From positions 1-11,514 of the forward strand of contig CAJKFC010000060.1 in assembly GCA_905199135.1 (NCBI GenBank): a stretch of 11,514 nucleotides of DNA, read 5' to 3'. This DNA is from an uncultured Eubacteriales bacterium. GTDB taxonomy: Bacteria; Bacillota; Clostridia; Oscillospirales; Butyricicoccaceae. Positions within the stretch are counted from its first letter, which is position 1. Each line of letters opens with the position of its first letter. Of the stretch, positions 1-6,885 are shown in pieces. The notes beneath the pieces were generated by a model that saw only the letters and a program-made list of their open reading frames with translations, was not told the DNA's origin and searched no databases. The translations under genes and the position numbers were made by a program.

Positions 1-1187
1 CTCTTCTTTGTAGGAATTGTTGTATTTCTGTCGATCAGATGTGTAGCGATACCGCCCATTGTTTCGATAGACAGTGTCAGCGGTGTAACATCCAGAAGAA
101 GGATGTCTCCGGCACCGGCATCGCCGGCTAATTTACCGCCCTGGATAGAAGCGCCGATAGCAACACATTCATCCGGATTCAGGTTTTTACTTGGTTCTTT
201 GCCGGTCAACTGTTTTACTTTATCCTGTACGGCCGGAATACGTGTGGAACCGCCAACCAGAAGCACCTTGCTCAGTTCGGAAGCTGTGATGCCTGCGTCT
301 CTGAGGGCATTCTGTACAGGAATAACTGTTCTTTCAACTAAATCTGCGGTTAATTCATCAAATTTTGCACGTGTCAGTGTCATTTCGAAATGTTTTGCAC
401 CTTCAGCCGTTGCTGTGATGAATGGCAGGTTAATGTTTGTATTTGTTGCGCTGGATAATTCTTTTTTAGCTTTTTCAGCAGCTTCTTTTAAACGCTGCAT
501 CGCCATTTTATCACCGGAAAGGTCTACCCCTTCTGTGCGTTTAAATTCATCGATCATGTACTGGGTTAATTTGGCATCAAAATCATCACCGCCCAGGTGG
601 TTGTCACCATGAGTTGCAAGAACTTCGATAACACCGTCGCCGATTTCAATAACGGAAACGTCGAATGTACCGCCGCCGAGGTCGTATACCATGATCTTCT
701 GCTCATGCTCTTTGTCCATGCCGTATGCCAAAGCTGCGGCTGTGGGCTCGTTTATGATACGGAGAACTTCAAGACCTGCGATCTTGCCGGCGTCCTTAGT
801 AGCTTGACGCTGGGAGTCTGTGAAGTATGCGGGAACTGTTATGACAGCCTGTGTGACAGCGGAGCCGAGATAGCCCTCAGCATCTTTTTTGAGTTTGGAA
901 AGGATCATTGCGGAAATTTCCTGGGGGGAATATTTCTTGCCGTCGATGCTGACAGTATAGTCAGAGCCCATCTCACGCTTGATGGAGCTGATTGTGCGGT
1001 CGGGGTTTGTAACTGCCTGACGCTTTGCAACCTGACCCACCATTCTTTCGCCTGTCTTGGAGAAAGCTACGACAGAGGGGGTTGTGCGGGCGCCTTCGGC
1101 GTTTGCTATAACGGTAGCTTCGCCGCCTTCCATGACGGCTACGCAGGAGTTTGTTGTACCAAGGTCAATACCGATAATTTTAGACAT
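1..1187 (-). CDS. dnaK: DnaK (Hsp70) chaperone, 3' end outside the window
   Basis: ATP-dependent cytoplasmic Hsp70 chaperone that works with GrpE and DnaJ. The ATG is at 1187-1185, behind an AAAGGAG site. The frame stays open to the edge, giving 395 residues of a protein usually 600-640 long. Visible ATPase motifs are the phosphate-1 loop GIDLGTTN (residues 6-13), VITVPAYF, INEPTAAALAYG and phosphate-2 DLGGGTFDVS (about 169-178). GDNHLGGDDFD lies near residue 190 and the VGGSTRIP loop near 320. The interdomain linker (DILLLDVTPL) is followed by the first strands of the peptide-binding domain before the cut. It starts 38 bases after grpE and is the third gene of the HrcA/CIRCE operon. Codon usage changes sharply near position 600: upstream all five prolines are CCC, downstream none of seven are. 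Family identity is certain. Whether the whole reading frame comes from one genome is not. Confidence 0.97.
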   Translation of the reverse strand, partial: MSKIIGIDLGTTNSCVAVMEGGEATVIANAEGARTTPSVVAFSKTGERMVGQVAKRQAVTNPDRTISSIKREMGSDYTVSIDGKKYSPQEISAMILSKLKKDAEGYLGSAVTQAVITVPAYFTDSQRQATKDAGKIAGLEVLRIINEPTAAALAYGMDKEHEQKIMVYDLGGGTFDVSVIEIGDGVIEVLATHGDNHLGGDDFDAKLTQYMIDEFKRTEGVDLSGDKMAMQRLKEAAEKAKKELSSATNTNINLPFITATAEGAKHFEMTLTRAKFDELTADLVERTVIPVQNALRDAGITASELSKVLLVGGSTRIPAVQDKVKQLTGKEPSKNLNPDECVAIGASIQGGKLAGDAGAGDILLLDVTPLTLSIETMGGIATHLIDRNTTIPTKK

Positions 1188-1196
1188 AAATATTAT

Positions 1197-1203
1197 CTCC
1201 TTT
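1197..1203 (-). promoter_or_regulatory. Ribosome binding site of dnaK
   Basis: On the minus strand AAAGGAG lies 9 bases before the dnaK ATG. It fixes the start and shows that dnaK has its own initiation site in the 38-base gap after grpE, rather than relying on coupling. Confidence 0.8.
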
Positions 1204-1225
1204 ATATAAGATGATTTTTTCGCTT

Positions 1226-1777
1226 TTAGTTGGCGACCTTTACCATGGCCACTCTGACCACTTTGTCGCCTATTTTATAGCCCTTCTGGAAAACTTCACA
1301 TATTTCGTTTTCGCCGAGAGCTTCGTCCTCCACATGCATTACTGCGTTGTGAAGAACAGGGTCGAATGTTTCGCCTACGCATCCGAAGGACGAAACACCG
1401 TGTTTTTTACACAGCTCTTTGAGCTGCTTGTCAATGAGAAGGATGCCTTCCTTATACTGTTCGTCTGTGCAGTTTTGCTCTACCGCTCTGTCGATATTGT
1501 CGAGCACAGGCAAAAACGCCGCGATGCCCGCCGAAAAGGCAGAGGAGTAAAGGCTTTCCTGCTCCTTTTTGGAGCGTATGCGGAAGTTTCCGAATTCAGC
1601 AAACAGTCTTGCGTACTTGTCCTCACTCTCCTTAAGTGATTTTTCCAGCTGCGAAAGCTGATTGTCCATGGCGCCGTCGGAGAGCAGCTCTTCGCTTTCC
1701 TCGGCAGCAGCCGGTGTTTCCTCGGCCGGAGTATCGATGTTTTCCATTTCGGCCGTATCTTTTCTTGCTTCTTCCAT
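1226..1777 (-). CDS. grpE: GrpE, nucleotide exchange factor for DnaK
   Basis: Cytoplasmic homodimeric cochaperone that releases ADP from DnaK. The protein has 183 residues, a normal length. Residues 1-30 are an acidic, probably disordered tail rich in Glu and Ala. Residues about 35-85 form the long dimer helix (heptad-like SQLEKSLKESEDKYARLFAEFGNFRIR). The C-terminal beta wing carries the family signature: ETFDPVLHNAVMHVEDE, then GYKIGDKVVRVAMVKV at the extreme C terminus. The ATG (1777-1775) overlaps the hrcA TAA by one base (TAATG), with GGAGG about five bases upstream, so translation is probably coupled to hrcA. It is the second gene of the CIRCE-controlled hrcA-grpE-dnaK operon. Confidence 0.97.
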   Translation of the reverse strand: MEEARKDTAEMENIDTPAEETPAAAEESEELLSDGAMDNQLSQLEKSLKESEDKYARLFAEFGNFRIRSKKEQESLYSSAFSAGIAAFLPVLDNIDRAVEQNCTDEQYKEGILLIDKQLKELCKKHGVSSFGCVGETFDPVLHNAVMHVEDEALGENEICEVFQKGYKIGDKVVRVAMVKVAN

Positions 1778-2823
1778 TATTCCTCCGCTTCGTCTTTTGT
1801 GTTGTCAAAAATTACGGGAAAATATTTTCCCACTGTATTTGCAAAAGCTTCAAGCTTAGCTGAAACTTCGGCATAATCCATTCTCGAAGGGCCTACGACG
1901 CCGAAGATGCCTTTGACATCGTCGCCCATTTCATATGTGGTAAAAACAAAGGCTGTGTCGTCCAAAACTCCGTATTTTGTCTTGGGACTTATCTCGATGT
2001 TTACCATTTTGCCTTCAGACGGCTTTACCACCGAGCTGAAATCGTCTCCGCTCGAGAGAAAATCGAAAACCCTCAGAGCCTTTGATGTATCCTTGAACTC
2101 AGGGTGGCTCAAAAGCTTGACTGCGCCGTCTATATAGACATCGTCGCCCTTTGAAAAAGGTGCGCTGAGAAAATCAAAGACCTTCATCGCCAGAGGGTAT
2201 ATGTTGTCCATGGGGGACATCATTCGGCTTACCGCCTTGAAAACCTCACTGGAGCTTCGCTCCTTCAAAAGTCTGTTGACAGAGTCTACAAATACATCTA
2301 TCTCGGAATCGCTCACCTCGCGGTCGATGTTTATCACCTTGTTCTTTATTTCGGAACTGGTGGTCACCGCGATGAGGGCGTATGAAAGCCTGTTTTCCAA
2401 AGGTATGAGCTGTATCTTCGAAAAGACCGGGGAGCTCGTTCTCCTCGACACCGATATTCCTGTGTAGTTGGTTATCTCGGAAAGTATCTTTGAGGCGCTG
2501 TGAGCTATGTCGTCGAGCTCGCCTATTTTCTGAGCCAGAGCCTTTTGAAGCGACTCTATTTCGCTGGCCTTGGATGTGTAGCTGTCCATGAGCTGATCCA
2601 CATAGAATCTGTAAGCCATGGGGGAGGGAACTCTTCCTGCCGAGACATGGGGCTTTTCCAGAAATCCCATCTCCTCAAGCTCCGACATGTCATGTCTTAT
2701 GGTGGCGGGGGAGAAAGAACCCAGCTCCGACGCAATCGACTTTGAACCCTGAGGCTCGGCCGTCAGTATGTAGTTTTCAACTATGGCTTTGAGCACATTC
2801 TTTTTGCGTTCGGGCAGTTCCAC
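1777..2823 (-). CDS. hrcA: HrcA, heat-inducible transcription repressor
   Basis: Repressor that binds CIRCE and shuts off the class I heat-shock operon; its folding in the family depends on GroEL. Residues about 5-75 form the winged helix: NYILTAEPQGSKSIASELG, then SPATIRHDMSELEEMGFLEKPH, then SAGRVPSPMAYRFYVDQLM, all typical. The rest is the dimerisation and inserted domain. The preferred start is the GTG at 2823-2821 (348 residues), because AGAGGTG lies five bases upstream. An in-frame GTG at 2844 would add seven residues. However, it lies inside the CIRCE element and only about 17 bases from the predicted transcription start. The gene is the first of its operon, overlaps grpE by one base, and is autoregulated through CIRCE. 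The identity is secure; the start is the only doubt. Confidence 0.95.
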   Translation of the reverse strand: MELPERKKNVLKAIVENYILTAEPQGSKSIASELGSFSPATIRHDMSELEEMGFLEKPHVSAGRVPSPMAYRFYVDQLMDSYTSKASEIESLQKALAQKIGELDDIAHSASKILSEITNYTGISVSRRTSSPVFSKIQLIPLENRLSYALIAVTTSSEIKNKVINIDREVSDSEIDVFVDSVNRLLKERSSSEVFKAVSRMMSPMDNIYPLAMKVFDFLSAPFSKGDDVYIDGAVKLLSHPEFKDTSKALRVFDFLSSGDDFSSVVKPSEGKMVNIEISPKTKYGVLDDTAFVFTTYEMGDDVKGIFGVVGPSRMDYAEVSAKLEAFANTVGKYFPVIFDNTKDEAEE

Positions 2824-2828
2824 TCTAT

Positions 2829-2835
2829 CACCTCT
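2829..2835 (-). promoter_or_regulatory. Ribosome binding site that decides the hrcA start
   Basis: AGAGGTG on the minus strand, five bases upstream of the GTG at 2823. It supports that GTG over the upstream in-frame GTG at 2844. Confidence 0.6.
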
Positions 2836-2837
2836 CT

Positions 2838-2864
2838 TTAGCACTCGCTACCCCCAAGTGCTAA
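2838..2864 (-). promoter_or_regulatory. CIRCE operator (HrcA binding site)
   Basis: The plus strand reads TTAGCACTC (2838-2846), nine bases, then AAGTGCTAA (2856-2864). This matches the consensus TTAGCACTC-N9-GAGTGCTAA with one mismatch, at the first base of the right arm. It lies just downstream of the hrcA -10 box and covers the predicted transcription start, as is typical. HrcA bound here should block the hrcA-grpE-dnaK promoter until heat or misfolded protein titrates the chaperones. Confidence 0.97.
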
Positions 2865-2868
2865 TTGT

Positions 2869-2896
2869 ATTATATCACATAGTTTTCATTTGTCAA
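2869..2896 (-). promoter_or_regulatory. Sigma-A promoter of hrcA-grpE-dnaK
   Basis: Read on the minus strand: -35 TTGACA (2896-2891), a 16-base spacer, and -10 TATAAT (2874-2869). Both hexamers match the consensus perfectly. Transcription should start near 2862, inside the CIRCE element. Confidence 0.92.
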
Positions 2897-2980
2897 TACC
2901 TTTTTTGAAAAAATTTGCATTTTATTTTACATAAATTATTGCCCGAATATTTCCCGCCAAAATGCGCTGTCAAATGCTGA

Positions 2981-2986
2981 TATAAT
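2981..2986 (+). promoter_or_regulatory. Candidate -10 box for spoIIE
   Basis: A perfect TATAAT stands 25 bases upstream of the spoIIE ATG. No convincing -35 hexamer is found 16-18 bases upstream of it (CAAAAT at the 17-base position), which would fit an activator-dependent promoter. TGTCAAA at 2968-2974 resembles a Spo0A box. The -10 is plausible, but the activator site is only suggestive. Confidence 0.45.
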
Positions 2987-3011
2987 CATAGAAGATGGGA
3001 GTGAAAAAGCA

Positions 3012-5315
3012 ATGAAAAGTAAAATTGAAAAGAAAATAAGTATAAATAAAAGGGCGGAAAGCCTTTTTCAGGTGACAAAAAAGGCCTTTGCCGACAGAAC
3101 AGCTCAAAAATACTTCGTGTATTTCACCATGGCTTTTTTGGCTTCGGGGGCTTCTTTCGCAGATACGCAGTATCCCTTCGGCGTGGCCATGGCGGCAGCC
3201 TTCGCATTTACGGAGCTCAATCTGTTTGTCTTTCTGGGGGCGGCTTTGGGATATCCCGTCTTTCACGGAGCGGAGGGAATAGTCTATCTCGGGGCTCTTG
3301 TTGTCACTTCGGCAGTGGGAGTGATGACGCCGTCGGAATACAAAAACAAGGCATATGCTCCCATTGTAGCGGCGGTGTCTCTCGTATTCACCTCGGCTTT
3401 TTATAAAATAGGAGTGGGAACAGGTTTGTGGACTGCGGCAGCCGAGATGATAATATGTGCTCTCTTTGCGGCGGGATATTCGTTTTTGGAGGGAGAGGCC
3501 GACCCGCGATATAAAAATGCAGGGAAAATAGCGGTATTTTTGACCCTTATACTGTTTTTATATCCCATAAGACTTTTTGAAATCATAGCGGTGTCCAATA
3601 TCATAGTTATTTTTGGCATATTGCTCTATATATATTCGGGAAAAGAACAAAACAGTATAGCTGCCGCAGTGGCCTACGGACTTCTGATAGACATAAACAG
3701 GGGAGACATATATTATAGCGGAATATACGGCATAGCCGTTTCGGTCATAAAAGTCTGCAAACTTAAAGACAAGGTCAAAATCGGGGCGGCCTTCTGGTTT
3801 CTCACGGCGGCGGTTGCCATGATGTTTGGAAATCTTACGGCGGCCCTGTCGGTGATGCTCGAAAGCCTTGCGGCATGTCTTGCCTTTGCGCTTATTCCAC
3901 AGCCCGCCGTAAACAATATTTCCTCATGGCTGTATATAGCTTCCGAAGAGAAAAAGCAGTATAAGGACAAGCCTAAAGACGAGATAGCTCAAAAGCTTTC
4001 GGCACTCTCCGAGGCCTTTTGCCATATGTCGGAGCAGATAGAGAGGACGGTGTTCAAGGGGAGATACAATCTTCAGGACATATCCTCGGTCTTTGACAGG
4101 GCGGCCGACAATGTGTGCAGAAAATGCCCAATAGCGGGAAACTGCTGGGACAAGGACTATATGACTACATACGGGGCAATGAACGATGTTACGGCGGCTC
4201 TCAACAAGAAGGGATACATAACGGCGGCCGATTTTCCCCATCATTTCGCCGCAAGATGTCTCAATATAAATAACCTTTTGGGACATATCAACAGAGAGTA
4301 CAGTCTTTTCGCCAGAAGAAGACTCAAGGAGCAGAGCGACGAAGAAAAACGCAGCATCATGGCGAAGCAGTACCGCGGAATGCAGAAGACGATAGACGGC
4401 CTTGCCGAAGGGGCGGCGGGAAAGGCCAGCTATTATCCCGAATACGAAAGCCGAATAGGCCAGCTGGTGAGATATTACGACAAAAACGCCAAGGTGACCG
4501 TGCAGGAGGAAAACGGCCGAATGAGGGTCGAGATATTCGGCGCGAAAAGAGAGCTTATAGACGACCTAAATCAGATAAAAGACAGCATATCTTTGAGCAC
4601 CGCCAGAGAATTTGAAAATTTCGAAAGCTTTTTCGTGGGAAAAAAGATAGTGTTCAGAACCGAAGAAAAAGAGAGATTTCAGATAAAGGTAAATGTAGGA
4701 ATAAGAGAAAAGAAAGGAGAAAAGGTTTGTGGCGACAACCATATGTATTTTGTTACAGATGACGGCAGGGCCGTACTTATGCTATCTGACGGCATGGGCT
4801 CGGGAAAGGAGGCGTACGAGGCAAGTCGAAACGCCCTGGCGCTCATTTCGGGGTTTGTAAAGGCAGGATGCTCCATAGAGGAGAGCGTAACGGCGGTGAT
4901 ACCTGTTCTGTCGGTAAATGTGGAGAGGACAGGCTTTGTCACACTGGATCTTTTGGAGATCAACATGTTTACGGGAGAGAGCAGAATGATAAAATACGGA
5001 GCCTCTCCAACCTATGTAAAACGGGGCAGAAAGGTGCAGAAATATGTTTCTACTGCTTTTCCGCCGGGGCTTGACGACATGACGGAGCAGCTCAGTCCGT
5101 CGGTGTATTTCAAGCTCAGAGAGGGCAACACCGTCATCATGGGAACAGACGGAGCGCTTGAAAACGCCGACACAACTCAGGTGGAAAACATAATAAGAGA
5201 CATGAGCAGTCCCGACAGACTTGTGAATGCCCTCATTGAAAAGGGTCTTGAAGGGGGCGAAAATGAAAGCGATGACATGACAGTTCTCGTCATAAATCTC
5301 AAAAAGGCCGATTAA
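3012..5315 (+). CDS. spoIIE: SpoIIE, stage II sporulation serine phosphatase
   Basis: Membrane-anchored PP2C-type phosphatase of the polar septum. It dephosphorylates SpoIIAA, releasing sigma-F in the forespore, and interacts with FtsZ during asymmetric division. The protein has 767 residues, against 827 in Bacillus subtilis. Residues 1-30 are basic and cytoplasmic. Residues about 33-295 hold a run of roughly ten hydrophobic segments. About 300-560 is the regulatory and oligomerisation linker, with a cysteine cluster C369-x2-C372-x5-C378-W. The C-terminal phosphatase domain shows DGMGSGKEA with metal-ligand D593, TDGALE (D713) and SDDMTVLVI (D754, D755), so the metal-binding acidic residues are present. 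GGGAG lies about ten bases before the ATG. The gene is divergent from hrcA and stands alone. Its presence marks the host as an endospore former. Confidence 0.96.
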   Translation: MKSKIEKKISINKRAESLFQVTKKAFADRTAQKYFVYFTMAFLASGASFADTQYPFGVAMAAAFAFTELNLFVFLGAALGYPVFHGAEGIVYLGALVVTSAVGVMTPSEYKNKAYAPIVAAVSLVFTSAFYKIGVGTGLWTAAAEMIICALFAAGYSFLEGEADPRYKNAGKIAVFLTLILFLYPIRLFEIIAVSNIIVIFGILLYIYSGKEQNSIAAAVAYGLLIDINRGDIYYSGIYGIAVSVIKVCKLKDKVKIGAAFWFLTAAVAMMFGNLTAALSVMLESLAACLAFALIPQPAVNNISSWLYIASEEKKQYKDKPKDEIAQKLSALSEAFCHMSEQIERTVFKGRYNLQDISSVFDRAADNVCRKCPIAGNCWDKDYMTTYGAMNDVTAALNKKGYITAADFPHHFAARCLNINNLLGHINREYSLFARRRLKEQSDEEKRSIMAKQYRGMQKTIDGLAEGAAGKASYYPEYESRIGQLVRYYDKNAKVTVQEENGRMRVEIFGAKRELIDDLNQIKDSISLSTAREFENFESFFVGKKIVFRTEEKERFQIKVNVGIREKKGEKVCGDNHMYFVTDDGRAVLMLSDGMGSGKEAYEASRNALALISGFVKAGCSIEESVTAVIPVLSVNVERTGFVTLDLLEINMFTGESRMIKYGASPTYVKRGRKVQKYVSTAFPPGLDDMTEQLSPSVYFKLREGNTVIMGTDGALENADTTQVENIIRDMSSPDRLVNALIEKGLEGGENESDDMTVLVINLKKAD

Positions 5316-5319
5316 ACGG

Positions 5320-5348
5320 TTGACATAACACCCCTCTTGCTGTAATCT
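5320..5348 (+). promoter_or_regulatory. Possible promoter of the pxpABC operon
   Basis: A perfect -35-like TTGACA (5320-5325) lies just after the spoIIE stop. The -10 is unclear: TAATCT (5343-5348) has a 17-base spacer but matches poorly, while TATATT (5349-5354) matches better at a 23-base spacing. A dyad at 5338-5369 covers either choice. Confidence 0.4.
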
Positions 5349-5369
5349 TATATTATATAAGGTACAGCA
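5338..5369 (+). repeat. Imperfect inverted repeat upstream of pxpA, probable operator
   Basis: The arms are TGCTGTA (5338-5344) with TACAGCA (5363-5369), and inside them TTATAT (5348-5353) with ATATAA (5355-5360), around a single central T at 5354. The two halves differ only by a short ATC versus GG junction. It covers the presumed -10 and start of transcription and ends directly against the GGAGGG ribosome site (5370-5375). No T-run follows, so it is not a terminator. A repressor or activator site is the best reading. The cognate regulator is unknown. Confidence 0.6.
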
Positions 5370-5382
5370 GGAGGGTATTTAT

Positions 5383-6153
5383 ATGTATAAAATTGATTTG
5401 AACAGCGATCTCGGCGAGAGCTTCGGCAGCTATAAGATAGGCATGGACGAGGAGATAATAAAGTGCGTCACATCGGTCAATGTGGCCTGCGGCTGGCACG
5501 GCGGAGATCCCGTCATCATGGAAAAAACCGTGGCGGAAGCCAAAAAAAGCGGAACAGAGATAGGCGCGCACCCCTCTTTTCCCGATCTCATGGGATTCGG
5601 CAGAAGAAATATGAAGATAAGCGCCAAGGAGGCAAAGGCCTATGTAAAATATCAGCTGGGCGCTCTCATGGCCTTTGCGGCGGCTGAAAATGTGAAGATT
5701 CAGCACCTCAAGCCCCACGGCGCCATATACAATATGGCTGCTGTCGATTATAATCTGGCAAAAGCGATAGCTCAGGCCATATATGAGGTGGACAAGGACA
5801 TAATTCTCATGGCTCCCTCGGGCTCTGAAATGATAAAGGCAGGGCTCGATATGGGGCTCAAAGTGGCAAGTGAGGTCTTTGCCGACAGAGGATATACCAA
5901 AGAGGGCACACTTGTGCCGAGAAGTGAGGCAGGAGCCTTTATCGAGGACGAAAACGAGGCCATCGAAAGGGTCATAAGAATGATAAAAGAGGGCAAGGTA
6001 AGAGTCAACACAGGTGAGGACATAGATATAAAGGCCGATTCGGTCTGCGTCCACGGAGACAATCCCAAGGCTCTCAATTTTGTCACAAAGATAAGAGAAG
6101 CTCTCACAAAAGAGGGCATAGAGATAGTGCCTTTAAAGGAGATCGTAAAATAG
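5383..6153 (+). CDS. pxpA: 5-oxoprolinase subunit PxpA (LamB/YcsF family)
   Basis: Cytoplasmic subunit of the prokaryotic PxpABC 5-oxoprolinase, which uses ATP to open 5-oxoproline (pyroglutamate), a spontaneous damage product of glutamine and glutamate, to glutamate. The protein has 256 residues, the usual length. Family motifs are DLNSDLGESFG (residues 5-15), NVACGWHGGDP (about 33-43, usually CGFHAGDP), GAHPSFPDLMGFGRR, KPHGAIYNMAA (about 110-120), FADRGYT, LVPRSEAGAFIED and VCVHGDNPKA. GGAGGG lies seven bases before the ATG. The TAG stop abuts the pxpB ATG directly, so the two are coupled. No dedicated oxoproline transporter gene is visible next to the operon. Confidence 0.95.
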   Translation: MYKIDLNSDLGESFGSYKIGMDEEIIKCVTSVNVACGWHGGDPVIMEKTVAEAKKSGTEIGAHPSFPDLMGFGRRNMKISAKEAKAYVKYQLGALMAFAAAENVKIQHLKPHGAIYNMAAVDYNLAKAIAQAIYEVDKDIILMAPSGSEMIKAGLDMGLKVASEVFADRGYTKEGTLVPRSEAGAFIEDENEAIERVIRMIKEGKVRVNTGEDIDIKADSVCVHGDNPKALNFVTKIREALTKEGIEIVPLKEIVK

Positions 6154-6885
6154 ATGGAAAATGTCAGATTGCTGCCTTTGGGAGACAGCGGAATCACGGT
6201 GGAGTTTGGAAATGAAATATCCGAAACTGTAAAAAGCCGTGTGACGGCTTTTGTCGCCCGTCTCGAAAGAGAAAAAACCGAGGGCATTTTGGAGATAGTT
6301 CCCACCTACCGCTCGGCGTCGGTATATTATGACCCGTCGGTTATGGGCTATATGAACCTTGTCACTCTCATAGAGAGAGTGCTGAACACCTCCGATGAGG
6401 GCAGTCAGAAGGAAAAGACAGTGGTGGAGATACCCGTGTGGTACAGCCGGGAGAGCGGCCCCGATCTTGAGTTTGTGGCAAGCCACAGCGGCAAGACCGA
6501 GGACGAGGTCATAGCCATACACAGCCGCCCCGAATACCTCATATATATGCTGGGATTTACCCCCGGCTTTCCGTATTTGGGCGGTATGGACGAGTCGATT
6601 GCTACGCCGAGACTTGAAACGCCGAGAGTAAAGATAGAGGCCGGCAGCGTGGGCATCGCAGGCAGTCAGACCGGAATATATTCCCTCGATTCCCCCGGCG
6701 GTTGGAGACTTATCGGCAAAACTCCAGTAAAACTCTTCGACATAAAGAGGGAGAAGCCCACCCTTTTGGAGAGCGGACAGTATCTCAAATTCGTGCCGAT
6801 AGGCAAAGACGAGTACATTAAAATAAAAGAGCTTTGCGAAAAGGGAGTTTACTCCTGCAAAACCTATAAAAAGGAGGTTTTGTAA
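6154..6885 (+). CDS. pxpB: 5-oxoprolinase subunit PxpB (KipI family)
   Basis: Second subunit of 5-oxoprolinase, forming the catalytic carboxyltransferase-like pair with PxpC. The family was first named after KipI, an inhibitor of the B. subtilis sporulation kinase KinA. The protein has 243 residues, normal length. The N-terminal part opens with LPLGDSGITVEFG. The cyclophilin-like core holds YLIYMLGFTPGFPYLGG (about 129-145), TPRLETPRVKIEAGSVGIAG and QTGIYSLDSPGGWRLIGKTP. The ATG directly follows the pxpA stop, with AAGGAG upstream inside pxpA. Its TAA overlaps the pxpC ATG by one base. Being two genes from spoIIE invites a KipI-type role, but in a complete pxpABC cluster the enzymatic role is far more likely. 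Confidence 0.95.
   Translation: MENVRLLPLGDSGITVEFGNEISETVKSRVTAFVARLEREKTEGILEIVPTYRSASVYYDPSVMGYMNLVTLIERVLNTSDEGSQKEKTVVEIPVWYSRESGPDLEFVASHSGKTEDEVIAIHSRPEYLIYMLGFTPGFPYLGGMDESIATPRLETPRVKIEAGSVGIAGSQTGIYSLDSPGGWRLIGKTPVKLFDIKREKPTLLESGQYLKFVPIGKDEYIKIKELCEKGVYSCKTYKKEVL

Noticed and set aside
597..1214. Open plus-strand frame of 205 codons opposite dnaK
   Set aside because: It is antisense to the strongly conserved ATPase domain of dnaK and its translation resembles no protein family. The frame is open because of dnaK's biased codon use.
1211..1639. Open plus-strand frame of 142 codons opposite grpE
   Set aside because: Shadow of grpE; it has no family resemblance and no independent promoter.
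5353..6054. Open minus-strand frame of 233 codons opposite pxpA
   Set aside because: pxpA is an unmistakable family member in the other strand. The shadow translation is Tyr/His/Cys-rich and resembles nothing.
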